DNA of 49,366 bases from Alloiococcus sp035301245 (GCA_035301245.1 DATGUS010000013.1:1-49366), one strand, 5' to 3'. Numbered from the stretch's first letter, positions 9,514 to 17,926 are shown. Notes: generated by a model not told the origin, from the sequence alone. Numbers and translations: made by a program.

Positions 9514-10368
9514 ATGAATAAACATTTAACCAAAGTTATTACAGCTATAGTTATTGACCAACAAGATGGTAAAAGTTATGCACAAAAAGAAGGGATGACT
9601 TATTCTGTTAGAACCGATGAGGATTTATCATTAGGAGATACAGTGAGTGGTTTTGCTTATGTTAATCAGTCAAATAACTTAACTATCACAACTGATATTC
9701 CAAGTATTACAAATGAAAAATATGGATGGGCAGAAGTAGTCAATGTCAGAAGAGACCTTGGTGTCTTTGTTTCAATTGGTTTACCTGATAAAGATATTGC
9801 TGTATCAATGGATGAATTACCATTAGAAAGACACCAGTGGCCTAAAACCGGTGATCGGTTACTGATTAAACTTTCAGTAGATAAGAAAGACCGTATTTGG
9901 GGCAACCTAGCTGAGCAAGATTACTTTAGAACTTTGACAAACAAAGGGAGTAAAGCTCAGCACAATAACAATGTTACAGGATATGTGGTAGAAATTAAAT
10001 CAGCTGGCGAATATGTGATTACCGCTGACAATTTCTTAGCTTATATTCCAGAAGTTGAACGTGATGAAGAATTGCGTTTGGGTGAAGCCGTTGCTGGTCG
10101 CGTGACTGGGGTTCGTGAGGATGGTGTTCTTTATATTTCATTACATCCAAGAGCTCATGAAGTCATGGATGAAGACGCCAAAATGATTTATGCAGCTATA
10201 TTAAGATCTACAGACAAAGCAATTCCTTACCATGATAAAAGTGATCCTCAAGCAATTAGAGATTATTTTGGTATCAGTAAAGGACAATTTAAACGTGCAG
10301 TTGGTCGTTTAATGAAAGAAGGCTTAGTAAACCAAGATGGCGAGCAAACATATGCTATCGAAAAATAA
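9514..10368 (+). CDS. cvfB: CvfB-like S1-domain RNA-binding protein
   Basis: CvfB (YitL in Bacillus) is an RNA-binding protein with several S1-type domains and a C-terminal winged helix; in S. aureus it affects virulence gene expression. Here S1-like repeats are seen near NVRRDLGVFVSIGLPDKDI and in the GRVTGVREDGVLYISLHP part. The C-terminus (IRDYFGISKGQFKRAVGRLMKEGL) is the winged helix. ATG 9514 has TAGGAGG and gives 284 aa; an ATG at 9481 lies inside the pyk terminator stem and is rejected. The gap behind the terminator is only 12 nt, so expression must rely on read-through or on a promoter inside pyk. Confidence 0.85.
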   Translation: MNKHLTKVITAIVIDQQDGKSYAQKEGMTYSVRTDEDLSLGDTVSGFAYVNQSNNLTITTDIPSITNEKYGWAEVVNVRRDLGVFVSIGLPDKDIAVSMDELPLERHQWPKTGDRLLIKLSVDKKDRIWGNLAEQDYFRTLTNKGSKAQHNNNVTGYVVEIKSAGEYVITADNFLAYIPEVERDEELRLGEAVAGRVTGVREDGVLYISLHPRAHEVMDEDAKMIYAAILRSTDKAIPYHDKSDPQAIRDYFGISKGQFKRAVGRLMKEGLVNQDGEQTYAIEK

Positions 10369-10390
10369 CATTGAATTCCTTTGGAAGCTC

Positions 10391-10419
10391 TTGAGGTATT
10401 CTTCAAAATATTTTATAAT
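10391..10419 (+). promoter_or_regulatory. Sigma-A promoter for fur-xerD
   Basis: TTGAGG (10391-10396), a 17-nt spacer and a perfect TATAAT (10414-10419). The leader to fur is about 70 nt. I see no convincing 19-bp Fur box over it. Confidence 0.65.
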
Positions 10420-10493
10420 AATTACAAATAACTTATAAAATAATTTTATGTGATATCAGTTAAATGTAACGGTTATAAATAGGAGCGTAAATC

Positions 10494-10946
10494 ATGAGTC
10501 AAGAATTAATGAAACAAATCAAAGAGAAGCTATCCGAAGCTGGATATAAATTAACGCCTCAACGCGAAATCACTGTTCAAGTGATGGTTGAACAAGATAG
10601 TGAGCATTTAAGTGCCGAAGAGATTTATATCAAAGTAAAAGATCGCAATGTAGGTATTGGATTAGCAACCGTTTATCGTACCTTAGAAATATTAACTGAA
10701 TTAAAAATTTTGAATAAAATAACCTTTCAAGATGGGTTGGCTCGTTATGACTTAAAGAAAAATGAAACGAACCATCAGCCCCATCACTTATTATGCTTAA
10801 AATGTGGTGCCATTGAAGAAGTTCAACAAGATTTATTAAAAGAAGTGGAAGATAAAATCGAATATGAATATCAGTTTAAGATAACTGATCACCGATTAAC
10901 ATTTCACGGTGTCTGCAAAGAATGTAGGGCAAAAATAGAAAAGTAG
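10494..10946 (+). CDS. fur: Fur-family metal-dependent repressor
   Basis: A 150-aa dimeric metal-sensing transcription regulator. The N-terminal winged helix includes YKLTPQREITVQVM and the recognition helix VGIGLATVYRTLEIL. A His-rich hinge (NHQPHHLLC) and two CxxC pairs (C101/C104 and C141/C144) give the structural zinc site. PerR or Zur cannot be excluded from sequence alone, but the position before xerD matches the staphylococcal fur-xerD pair. The ATG has a TAGGAGCG site. Confidence 0.88.
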   Translation: MSQELMKQIKEKLSEAGYKLTPQREITVQVMVEQDSEHLSAEEIYIKVKDRNVGIGLATVYRTLEILTELKILNKITFQDGLARYDLKKNETNHQPHHLLCLKCGAIEEVQQDLLKEVEDKIEYEYQFKITDHRLTFHGVCKECRAKIEK

Positions 10947-10955
10947 GTTTTTAAA

Positions 10956-11861
10956 GTGTTTCAAGATATATTAAAGACATACCTCTATTATCTAAGAATT
11001 GAAAGAGGATTATCTGAAAATACCATAAAAAGTTATGAAAGGGATATTAAGCAATATTTGGAATATATTGAGTCTAATAAAATGGATTCATTAAACCAAA
11101 TCACTCGCTATCATATTTTGTCATTTTTACAAAAGCAGCGTGAAATCGGTAAATCTAGCAATTCTATTGTTCGAATGGTTTCTTCATTGCGAAAATTTCA
11201 TCAATATCTTGCCTTAGAAAAAATAATAGATCATGACCCAATGGAGTTAATCGATACTCCTAAAAAAGTGAAAACATTGCCAGAAGTTATTTCATTAGAA
11301 AGTGTTGAAAAATTAATTGAAATTAGTGATACGAACACGACATTAGGACTACGTGATCGAGCGATACTAGAATTAATGTATGCGACAGGATTACGTATCT
11401 CCGAACTTTGTCATTTAAAAATGAATGAACTTCATTTAACAATGTCATTAATTCAAACACGTGGAAAAGGAAACAAAGAACGTATTATTCCAATTAGTGA
11501 TACAGCTAAACAGTGGTTGGAGTTATATTTAGACACTAGTCGGGTAACATTAAATAATAAAAATAGTTCAGATTCTCCCTATGTTTTCCTTAACGCTCGT
11601 GGGGGTTCATTATCTCGCCAAGGTGTTTGGAAGAAAATTAAGCAATTAGTTAATCAGGCAGGTATCAGTCAGAACGTTACACCACACACATTAAGACACT
11701 CGTTTGCAACGCATCTTTTGGAAAACGGTGCTGACTTAAGAATTGTCCAAGAATTATTAGGTCATTCAGATATTTCAACAACTCAGATTTATACGCATAT
11801 CACAAAACATCGTTTACAGTCTGTTTATAAAAATTATCATCCTAGAGCAAATAAGAAATAA
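10956..11861 (+). CDS. xerD: Tyrosine recombinase XerD
   Basis: With XerC it resolves chromosome dimers at dif. There is an N-terminal core-binding domain (IERGLSENTIKSYERDI) and a C-terminal catalytic domain with the first Arg in ATGLRISELCHL, HTLRHSFATHLL, the second His in LLGHSDISTTQIY and the nucleophile Tyr in that block. The 301-aa length suits a housekeeping Xer protein. It starts with GTG nine bases after the fur stop, so it is likely co-transcribed with fur. XerD is preferred to XerC on neighbourhood. Confidence 0.9.
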   Translation: MFQDILKTYLYYLRIERGLSENTIKSYERDIKQYLEYIESNKMDSLNQITRYHILSFLQKQREIGKSSNSIVRMVSSLRKFHQYLALEKIIDHDPMELIDTPKKVKTLPEVISLESVEKLIEISDTNTTLGLRDRAILELMYATGLRISELCHLKMNELHLTMSLIQTRGKGNKERIIPISDTAKQWLELYLDTSRVTLNNKNSSDSPYVFLNARGGSLSRQGVWKKIKQLVNQAGISQNVTPHTLRHSFATHLLENGADLRIVQELLGHSDISTTQIYTHITKHRLQSVYKNYHPRANKK

Positions 11862-11872
11862 AAGCTCTTAAA

Positions 11873-11911
11873 GACCTCCTAATGTTTGAATTAACTTTGG
11901 GGGTCATTTTA
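11873..11911 (+). terminator. Terminator after xerD
   Basis: GACCTCC (11873-11879) pairs with GGGGGTC (11899-11905, one G-T pair) around a long loop and is followed by ATTTTATTT. The loop is large, so strength is moderate. Confidence 0.65.
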
Positions 11912-11918
11912 TTTATTG

Positions 11919-11927
11919 TGATATAAT
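11919..11927 (+). promoter_or_regulatory. Extended -10 promoter upstream of deoB
   Basis: TGATATAAT is a perfect extended -10 (TGnTATAAT). The -35 position falls in the xerD terminator and is not recognisable. Confidence 0.5.
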
Positions 11928-11983
11928 AGGGATAAGAAACAATTAGTGATTTAGGAAATTTTATACACTATTAACAGGATAAC

Positions 11984-12012
11984 TTGCAATTTAGTACAAT
12001 CTAACTTAATAT
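11984..12012 (+). promoter_or_regulatory. Second promoter upstream of deoB
   Basis: TTGCAA (11984-11989), a 17-nt spacer and TAATAT (12007-12012). It would give a leader of about 33 nt with GAGGAG before the deoB ATG. Two promoters in tandem suggest more than one input to nucleoside catabolism. Confidence 0.5.
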
Positions 12013-12051
12013 TTATTTAATACAAACCAAAATATAGAGGAGACAAATATA

Positions 12052-13221
12052 ATGAAATTTAAGCGCATACATTTAATGGTGCTCGATTCTGTTGGAATCG
12101 GTGAAGCTCCAGATGCAGCTGATTTTGGCGATGTTGGTGCTCACACGTTGGGGCATATTGCAAAAGAAGCAGGATTAACCATTCCAAATCTAGAAAAACT
12201 AGGTTTAGGAAATATTGAAGATTTAGAAGGGGTAACACCTGCTAAAGCACCACAGGCTTATTTTACTAAATTAGAGGAAGTATCAGCAGGTAAAGATACA
12301 ATGACTGGTCATTGGGAGATTGCTGGTCTTAACATTCAAACACCATTTAGAGTTTTTCCAGATGGTTTCCCAGATGAATTAATCAAACAAATTGAAGATC
12401 ATACCGGACGTAAAGTGGTGGCTAATAAGCCAGCATCCGGTACAGCGATTATTGATGAATGGGGCGAGCATCAGATGAAGACGGGTGATTTGATTATCTA
12501 TACTTCTGCTGACCCTGTATTACAAATTGCAGCTCACGAAGAAATCATTCCAGTTGAAGAATTATATGAGATTTGTGAATATGTACGTGATATCACGAAA
12601 GATGATCCATATATGATTGGCCGTATTATCGCCCGTCCTTACGTCGGCGAACCTGGAAACTTCAAGCGTACAAGCAATCGTCACGATTATGCTTTGAATC
12701 CATTTAACGAAACTATTTTAGATCACTTGAAAGAAGCAGGACGTGACGTGATCTCTATCGGTAAAATAGTAGATATCTTTAACGAAAAAGGTATTACGGA
12801 AGCTATTCGAACAAAATCGAATGACGATGGGGTGACGCAATTGCTAAATGTTATGAAAAAAGACTTTACAGGCCTTAGCTTCACTAACCTTGTAGATTTT
12901 GATGCAAAATTCGGACATAGACGTAATGTTGAAGGTTATGCACAAGCGATTGAAGAGTTTGATGAGCGCTTACCAGAACTTATTGATGCTTTAGAAGAAA
13001 ATGATTTATTCATTATTACAGCTGACCACGGTAATGACCCAACAGCTGATGGTACAGATCATACAAGAGAATATGTACCTTTATTAGTCTACTCTAAGCA
13101 ATTTACAGAAACAAAAGCATTACCACAAGGATACTTCTCTGATATTGCAGCAACAATTGCTGAAAACTTTGAAGTTGACGGAACAGGTAATGGGACAAGC
13201 TTTTTAGAAGAATTAAATTAA
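12052..13221 (+). CDS. deoB: Phosphopentomutase
   Basis: It interconverts (deoxy)ribose 1-phosphate and 5-phosphate, linking nucleoside breakdown to the pentose phosphate pathway. The metal-binding alkaline-phosphatase fold is shown by HLMVLDSVGIGEAPDA, the phosphothreonine loop AGKDTMTGHWEIAG, and TADHGNDPT and DHTREYVPLL near the C-terminus. The 389 aa fit the family. The next gene is a purine nucleoside phosphorylase 10 nt downstream, matching the drm-pupG pair of Bacillus. Confidence 0.96.
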   Translation: MKFKRIHLMVLDSVGIGEAPDAADFGDVGAHTLGHIAKEAGLTIPNLEKLGLGNIEDLEGVTPAKAPQAYFTKLEEVSAGKDTMTGHWEIAGLNIQTPFRVFPDGFPDELIKQIEDHTGRKVVANKPASGTAIIDEWGEHQMKTGDLIIYTSADPVLQIAAHEEIIPVEELYEICEYVRDITKDDPYMIGRIIARPYVGEPGNFKRTSNRHDYALNPFNETILDHLKEAGRDVISIGKIVDIFNEKGITEAIRTKSNDDGVTQLLNVMKKDFTGLSFTNLVDFDAKFGHRRNVEGYAQAIEEFDERLPELIDALEENDLFIITADHGNDPTADGTDHTREYVPLLVYSKQFTETKALPQGYFSDIAATIAENFEVDGTGNGTSFLEELN

Positions 13222-13231
13222 GGAGGATGAC

Positions 13232-14047
13232 ATGTCTTTACTAAATCAAATTCAAACAGCTAAAACATATTTAAATGACCAAGGAGTTAAAGAACCAGTA
13301 ATTGGTTTAATATTAGGTTCTGGATTAGGCGAGCTAGCTTCAGAAGCTGAGAACAAGATTGAAATACCTTACGAAGAAATCCCACACTTCCCGGTTTCTA
13401 CGGTTGAAGGACATGCAGGCCAATTGGTTTATGGTGACTTAGGCGGTAAAAAAGTCATTGCGATGCAAGGACGTTTTCACTATTATGAAGGTTACACTAT
13501 GCAAGAAGTTACTTTCCCGGTTCGTGTGATGAAAGCTTTAGGTGTTCACTCATTAATTGTTACAAATGCTGCCGGTGGTGTGAATACGAACTTTACGCCA
13601 GGTGACTTAATGATGATTAATGATCACATTAACTTAACGGGCGATAACCCATTAATGGGACCAAACGAAGAATCATTAGGTGTTCGTTTTGTAGATATGA
13701 GTGAAGTGTACGATAAAGAGTACTTAACATTAATTGAAGAAGCTGCAAAAGAACAAGCCTTAACACTCCAATCAGGTGTTTATGCTGGATTCTCAGGTCC
13801 AACATACGAAACGCCGGCAGAAGTGAAAATGGCTAGAGTATTAGGTGCGGACGCTGTGGGAATGTCTACTGTTCCAGAAGCGATTGTTGCCAAACATAGT
13901 CAGCTAAAAGTAGCTGGCATCTCATGTATTACAAACTTAGCTGCAGGAATGCAAGCATCACTAAATCATGAAGAAGTTGTTGAAACAACAACGCGTGTTA
14001 AAGAAGACTTCAAGCAACTAGTGAAAACATTAATTGAAAAGATCTAA
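13232..14047 (+). CDS. punA: Purine-nucleoside phosphorylase (trimeric PNP type)
   Basis: It splits guanosine and inosine (and deoxy forms) with phosphate into base and (deoxy)ribose 1-phosphate, the substrate of DeoB. Signature blocks are LILGSGLGELA, FPVSTVEGHAGQLVYG, GRFHYYEGY and VTNAAGGVN, with GFSGPTYETPAEV and MSTVPEAIVAKH later. The 271-aa length fits the PunA/PupG class rather than the shorter DeoD class. AGGAGGA precedes the ATG. It shares a transcript with deoB and ends at a terminator. Confidence 0.94.
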   Translation: MSLLNQIQTAKTYLNDQGVKEPVIGLILGSGLGELASEAENKIEIPYEEIPHFPVSTVEGHAGQLVYGDLGGKKVIAMQGRFHYYEGYTMQEVTFPVRVMKALGVHSLIVTNAAGGVNTNFTPGDLMMINDHINLTGDNPLMGPNEESLGVRFVDMSEVYDKEYLTLIEEAAKEQALTLQSGVYAGFSGPTYETPAEVKMARVLGADAVGMSTVPEAIVAKHSQLKVAGISCITNLAAGMQASLNHEEVVETTTRVKEDFKQLVKTLIEKI

Positions 14048-14064
14048 AGATAATATAATTTTAT

Positions 14065-14110
14065 GAAAAACTTGTAGCTAATCATCATTCGGTTGCAAGT
14101 TTTTCATTTT
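14065..14110 (+). terminator. Terminator after punA
   Basis: gaaaaacttg (14065-14074) pairs perfectly with caagtttttc (14096-14105), and the stem can extend with G-T pairs to about 15 bp. A T-rich tail follows. Confidence 0.88.
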
Positions 14111-14274
14111 AAAAGGTAAGTAAACCTTTATAGCTCTTCAAAGTAATGACACAAATGTAGTGACGAATAAAATATATAATAATAAAGCAAGTTATTTTAT
14201 TTAAACCACTAAAATCACTAGTGTAGGTTAAAATAACATTAGAAACATGAATCAAAACAATCAATGCTATTTGC
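14111..14274 (+). other. Gene-free stretch with an imperfect hairpin
   Basis: No gene is visible between the punA terminator and the ribT promoter. An imperfect stem joins GTTATTTTA plus AACC (14191-14207) with GGTTAAAATAAC (14226-14237), with a small bulge; there is no T-run, so it is not a terminator. A minor AAAGGT/ACCTTT hairpin also lies near the start. Function is unknown. Confidence 0.35.
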
Positions 14275-14304
14275 TTGCCATTGAGTTTTAATAAACATTA
14301 TGAT
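14275..14304 (+). promoter_or_regulatory. Promoter for ribT-scpA-scpB-rluB
   Basis: TTGCCA (14275-14280), an 18-nt spacer and TATGAT (14299-14304). The leader to ribT is about 67 nt. Confidence 0.5.
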
Positions 14305-14377
14305 AATCTATAAAAAAGTAATATAGAGTCTGTGATTAGAGTCTTCAGGCTTTAATTTATTTAAAGGAGTAACGTAT

Positions 14378-14785
14378 ATGTTAGTTCAGTTTAAATCTGA
14401 TTTTGAAAAGATTGCAATGGGGTTGCTCTCTTATATTGAAGATTTAAAAGAAACTTCTCGATTAAAAGAGGAAATCGAATTATATAAAGAAGATGACGAT
14501 CGCGATTTATTTTTATGGAAAAGTAACGAAACAGATGATTTCTGTGGTGTCATAGGTATCGAAAAGGGTGACGGAATGGTGTTAGTTAGACATATTTCCG
14601 TAAATCCTTCTTACCGAAATGAAGGAATTGCAGGAGAAATGATTGATGCCGTTGCTGATGAGTATCAAGTCAATTCATTAATGAGTACACTCGAAACGAG
14701 TGAGCTTGTTAACAAATGGCAAAAACGTCAAAAGGAATCAGAAAAATTAGTAGAGAGCTCGGAAGAAACAAAAGAAGATAACTAA
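14378..14785 (+). CDS. ribT: GNAT-family protein, RibT-like
   Basis: A 135-aa GNAT acetyltransferase. The acetyl-CoA site is visible as VLVRHISVNPSYRNEGIAGE with the usual RxxG-x-A/G pattern. The last 25 residues are very acidic (ESEKLVESSEETKEDN). RibT-like GNATs stand before scpA in Bacillus and Staphylococcus; their substrate is not settled and the link to riboflavin is only historical. AAGGAG precedes the ATG. scpA follows within about 25 nt. Confidence 0.75.
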   Translation: MLVQFKSDFEKIAMGLLSYIEDLKETSRLKEEIELYKEDDDRDLFLWKSNETDDFCGVIGIEKGDGMVLVRHISVNPSYRNEGIAGEMIDAVADEYQVNSLMSTLETSELVNKWQKRQKESEKLVESSEETKEDN

Positions 14786-14809
14786 TAAATATTGGGAGTG
14801 ACGGAGCCA

Positions 14810-15601
14810 TTGAATAATAATCAAACCACACCGATTGAGCAATCAGTTGGCTGGAAAGTCAATCTCGATATTTTTGAAGGACCATTAGATTTATTACTTC
14901 ATTTGATCAATGAACTTGAAATTGATATTTACGATATACCTATTTCCCAAATTACAACACAGTATTTAAATTATATTCAAACAGATAATGTGATGGAGTT
15001 GGAGACAGGTGGTCAATATATAGTAATGGCTGCAACACTCATGTCAATTAAAAGCCAAATGCTTGTCCCAAGGAATGAAGGTTTTGAAGATATTGATTCT
15101 GGTGATTGGTATGATGGAGAAGATCCACGAGAACATTTAATGCAACTCTTAATTGAATATCGACGCTTTAAACATCTTGCAGCGGATCTTTCAGATAGAG
15201 AAGATGAACGATTGATGTATCTGTCAAAACCGCATGAAGATGTTTCAAATTTTCAAGAGCAGGTCCCACTTCAAGAAAACGATGTGTCTTTAGAAGATTT
15301 GCAACAAGCATTCACTCGAGTATTGAACAATAAAGTATTAAGAGAACCAATACCAACACGTATTGAACGAAGTGAAGTGAGTGTTTCTGATAAGATGAAT
15401 CAAGTGATGAGAACTTTAGAGAATATAGAAGGATCAATCACGTTTAACTTGTTATTTGAAAAAGAATCAAAATATGAGTTGGTAACATCTTTCTTAGCAA
15501 TTCTAGAATTGATAAAGTCTCATCAAATTATTGTTAAGCAAAGTCAGATCTTCGACGAGATTACAATATACAAACGACAACAGGAGATTAGTGATGAGTG
15601 A
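14810..15601 (+). CDS. scpA: Segregation and condensation protein A
   Basis: The kleisin subunit that with ScpB and SMC compacts and segregates chromosomes. The hallmark DIFEGPLDLLLHLINELEID and the PISQITTQYLNYI segment are present, with a winged helix at the C-terminus. TTG 14810 is chosen because GGGAGTGA (14794-14801) sits at the right distance; an in-frame TTG at 14792 has no ribosome site and would overlap this one. The length is 263 aa. It overlaps scpB by 8 nt, a sign of translational coupling. Confidence 0.93.
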   Translation: MNNNQTTPIEQSVGWKVNLDIFEGPLDLLLHLINELEIDIYDIPISQITTQYLNYIQTDNVMELETGGQYIVMAATLMSIKSQMLVPRNEGFEDIDSGDWYDGEDPREHLMQLLIEYRRFKHLAADLSDREDERLMYLSKPHEDVSNFQEQVPLQENDVSLEDLQQAFTRVLNNKVLREPIPTRIERSEVSVSDKMNQVMRTLENIEGSITFNLLFEKESKYELVTSFLAILELIKSHQIIVKQSQIFDEITIYKRQQEISDE

Positions 15602-16154
15602 TTTAGCAGAAATTGAAGCATTATTATTTGTTGCTGGTGAGGAAGGCATGACTTTACTTAATATAGCTCAAGTGACTAAAAGTACAACAAGTCATGTATC
15701 GGCGTGTTTGCTACAATTAAAATCAATTTATAATGGTGATGATGACCGAGGAATAACCTTAATTGAAACGGCAGGTAATTATAAACTTGTTTCTAAATCA
15801 GTTTATACAGACACCATTAAAGAATATGCTCAAACCCCTTTAATGAATAAGTTGAGTCGAGCACTTCTAGAAACGCTCTCAATTGTTGCTTATAAGCAGC
15901 CCATTAGTCGTATGGAAATTGAAGAAATTAGAGGTGTATCAGCTAGCGACGCGCTTCGAAAATTACGTATAAGAGACTTAGTGACGGATGTCGACCGTCT
16001 TGAAGCACCAGGAAACCCTGTACTTTATGGTACAACAAATTATTTTCTTGATTATTTTGGATTAAATTCTCTAGATGATTTGCTTGAATTAGATACAGTG
16101 CCGATTAATGAAGAAACACAGCTATTTAATCCTGATCAGTTAAATGAGGAGTAA
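15594..16154 (+). CDS. scpB: Segregation and condensation protein B
   Basis: A winged-helix dimer that binds ScpA in the SMC condensin. It opens MSDLAEIEALLFVAGEEGMTL and keeps LIETAGNYKLVSK, LSRALLETLSIVAYKQP and RMEIEEIRGVSA. ATG 15594 has CAGGAGAT and gives 186 aa, the normal size; an upstream in-frame ATG at 15531 lies deep in scpA and is rejected. Confidence 0.94.
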   Translation: MSDLAEIEALLFVAGEEGMTLLNIAQVTKSTTSHVSACLLQLKSIYNGDDDRGITLIETAGNYKLVSKSVYTDTIKEYAQTPLMNKLSRALLETLSIVAYKQPISRMEIEEIRGVSASDALRKLRIRDLVTDVDRLEAPGNPVLYGTTNYFLDYFGLNSLDDLLELDTVPINEETQLFNPDQLNEE

Positions 16155-16160
16155 TATTTT

Positions 16161-16883
16161 ATGGAAAGACTACAAAAAGTAATGGCGCACGCAGGCGTTG
16201 CATCACGAAGAAAATCAGAAGAAATTATTGAACAAGGTAGAGTTTCAGTCAATGATAAAATAGTGAAAGAATTAGGCATTAAAGTCAAAAAAGATGATCT
16301 AATTAAAGTAGACGGTGTACCGATTAAACGTGAAACAAAGATGTATATTTTATTAAATAAACCTCGTGGTACGGTCTCTACGGTCGATGATCCTAAAGAT
16401 AGAGATACAGTCATCGATTTAGTTGAAGAAATTGAAGAGCGAATTTATCCAGTAGGTCGTTTAGATTATGATACAACTGGTGTTTTACTTCTCACGAATG
16501 ACGGTGAATTAGCTAATAAATTAATGCACCCGAGCTATGAATTTGAAAAAACATATGTTGCCAAAGTTGAAGGAGAAGTGACTAAACAAGAACTCCGTCA
16601 ACTTGAAAAAGGTATTCACATCGATGGTGAAGTGACTGCACCAGCTCAAGCCACACTACTTAGTTACGATCACGGTACGAAAAAATCGATGGTTGAGCTT
16701 GTTATTCATGAAGGCAAAAATCATCAGGTGAAAAATATGTTTGCAGCTGTTGGACACCCGGTTGAAAAATTAACTCGTGAAAAGCATGGATTTTTAACTG
16801 CTGAAGGACTGCTGTCTGGTGAATGGCGAGAATTAAAAAATTATGAAGTGAAGAAATTGTATCGTATAGTTGAACACCAATAA
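16161..16883 (+). CDS. rluB: 23S rRNA pseudouridine synthase RluB
   Basis: It modifies the helix 89 region of 23S rRNA (U2605 in E. coli numbering for the family). An N-terminal S4 RNA-binding domain (MERLQKVMAHAGVASRRKSEE) precedes the RsuA-type catalytic domain with the active Asp in VGRLDYDTTGVLLLTNDGEL and EGKNHQVKNMFAAVGHPV. The 240 aa are typical. It begins six nt after scpB with TGAGGAG and closes the ribT-scpAB-rluB run, as in Bacillus and Staphylococcus. Confidence 0.93.
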   Translation: MERLQKVMAHAGVASRRKSEEIIEQGRVSVNDKIVKELGIKVKKDDLIKVDGVPIKRETKMYILLNKPRGTVSTVDDPKDRDTVIDLVEEIEERIYPVGRLDYDTTGVLLLTNDGELANKLMHPSYEFEKTYVAKVEGEVTKQELRQLEKGIHIDGEVTAPAQATLLSYDHGTKKSMVELVIHEGKNHQVKNMFAAVGHPVEKLTREKHGFLTAEGLLSGEWRELKNYEVKKLYRIVEHQ

Positions 16884-16942
16884 GAATAAAACTGCGAAAC
16901 ATAACTAACGACTCTTATAAAGGGAGATAGTTAAATAAAAGC

Positions 16943-16971
16943 TTGCGATTAGTTTATTAATTATGTATAAT
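16943..16971 (+). promoter_or_regulatory. Sigma-A promoter of the FMN riboswitch / ribU
   Basis: TTGCGA (16943-16948), a 17-nt spacer and a perfect TATAAT (16966-16971). The transcript would start about 20 nt before the riboswitch. Confidence 0.75.
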
Positions 16972-16997
16972 AGAGGTGTAAAAATAATATAAAGATT

Positions 16998-17106
16998 CGT
17001 CTTCAGGGGCAGGGTGAAAATCCCGACCGGTGGTATAGTCCACGAGCTTAACAGCTGAACTAGTTAAATTCTAGTACCGACAGTATAGTCTGGAATAAAG
17101 AAGATG
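16998..17106 (+). ncRNA. FMN riboswitch (RFN element)
   Basis: The conserved core is clear: cttcaggggcagggtgaaa, tcccgaccggtggtatagtc, ctagtaccgacagtatagtc and then the 3' arm ending gaagatg. P1 forms between CGTCTTC (16998-17004) and GAAGATG (17100-17106). FMN binding should stabilise P1 and favour the terminator at 17126. In the free form GGAATAAA (17092-17099) can pair with the TTTATTTCC of the terminator arm as antiterminator (my inference). Confidence 0.96.
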
Positions 17107-17125
17107 GGGCTATTAAGTGTATGCT

Positions 17126-17158
17126 CTGTTTATTTCCCTGGAAATAAACAGTTTTTTT
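17126..17158 (+). terminator. Riboswitch-controlled attenuator
   Basis: CTGTTTATTTC and GAAATAAACAG form a perfect 11-bp stem with a CCTG loop, followed by seven T. It lies between the aptamer and ribU, as expected of transcription control by FMN. Confidence 0.92.
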
Positions 17159-17231
17159 ATTCTAATAGTTCAAACCCTAATGATGAATCCTATTGTTTCT
17201 TTAAAAGAAAGAAAATCATAGGAGGATTTAC

Positions 17232-17864
17232 ATGGAAAACACTAAGACAAAACGACTGGTTGGAATTGCGTTGATGGGGGCAATTGCCTTTGTCATCTCT
17301 ATGATTGAGTTTCCGTTATTTCCAACTACACCATTTTTAAAGATAGACTTTAGTGACATCCCAATCTTTTTTGGTATGTATGTCTTCGGTCCAGCTGGTG
17401 GTGTAATTATAGCATTTATTCGCTCACTACTCAGTTATATTTCAGGTGGGGGTGATGCTGGATTCCCAATCGGATCAACAGCTTCATTTGTAGCATCGGT
17501 GTCTTTAACCTTACCGATCTATTATATTATTATAAACAAAACGCTGACCTTAGGACGAAAGTTTTTTGCAGGGCTAGTTGCGACAATTTCGTTAACTGTT
17601 ATGCTTGGTATTTTGAATTATTTCTTCGTTCTACCAGCTTATCTTACAGTAATGGGGTTTGATATCAGTTCAGTTACTGGTTCGATGAGGAATTACATCA
17701 TATATTTCTTGATTCCATTTAATATAATAAAAGGTGGACTAGTATCAAGTATTATATTTATCATGTATGAACGAATGAAATCTTGGTTAATTAAACAAAG
17801 ATGTGCATTGGGCACAGAGTCAACTTCACAACATTCGAATTCTAACATATCCATCCATTCATAA
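17232..17864 (+). CDS. ribU: Riboflavin ECF transporter S component
   Basis: A membrane riboflavin-binding subunit that works with a shared EcfA/EcfA'/EcfT module encoded elsewhere. The 210 residues hold about six hydrophobic helices. The N-terminus LVGIALMGAIAFVISMIEF has the small-residue pattern that docks on EcfT, and FLKIDFSDIPIFFGMYVFGP is typical of RibU. The FMN riboswitch upstream fixes the substrate class. AGGAGG lies before the ATG. The last ~20 residues (SQHSNSNISIHS) are a polar tail. Confidence 0.93.
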   Translation: MENTKTKRLVGIALMGAIAFVISMIEFPLFPTTPFLKIDFSDIPIFFGMYVFGPAGGVIIAFIRSLLSYISGGGDAGFPIGSTASFVASVSLTLPIYYIIINKTLTLGRKFFAGLVATISLTVMLGILNYFFVLPAYLTVMGFDISSVTGSMRNYIIYFLIPFNIIKGGLVSSIIFIMYERMKSWLIKQRCALGTESTSQHSNSNISIHS

Positions 17865-17874
17865 GAGTAAAATT

Positions 17875-17917
17875 AAGGGTTTTAAACAATTTTAACTATT
17901 GTTTAAAGCCCTTTTTT
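17875..17917 (+). terminator. Terminator after ribU
   Basis: A 16-bp stem (aagggttttaaacaat with attgtttaaagccctt, one G-T pair) and a 7-nt loop are followed by six T. Its 3' arm also holds the -35 of the next promoter. Confidence 0.92.
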
Positions 17918-17926
17918 ATGTATAAT
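17899..17926 (+). promoter_or_regulatory. Promoter embedded in the ribU terminator
   Basis: TTGTTT (17899-17904, in the terminator 3' arm), a 16-nt spacer and a perfect TATAAT (17921-17926). Transcription would start near 17933, directly before the AAGGTGGTGA ribosome site of the next gene. Confidence 0.65.

Noticed and set aside
10436..10490. Fur box or cre site before fur
   Set aside because: There is no 19-bp inverted repeat close to the Fur consensus, and the cre-like ATGTAACGGTTATA lacks the central CG in the right place.
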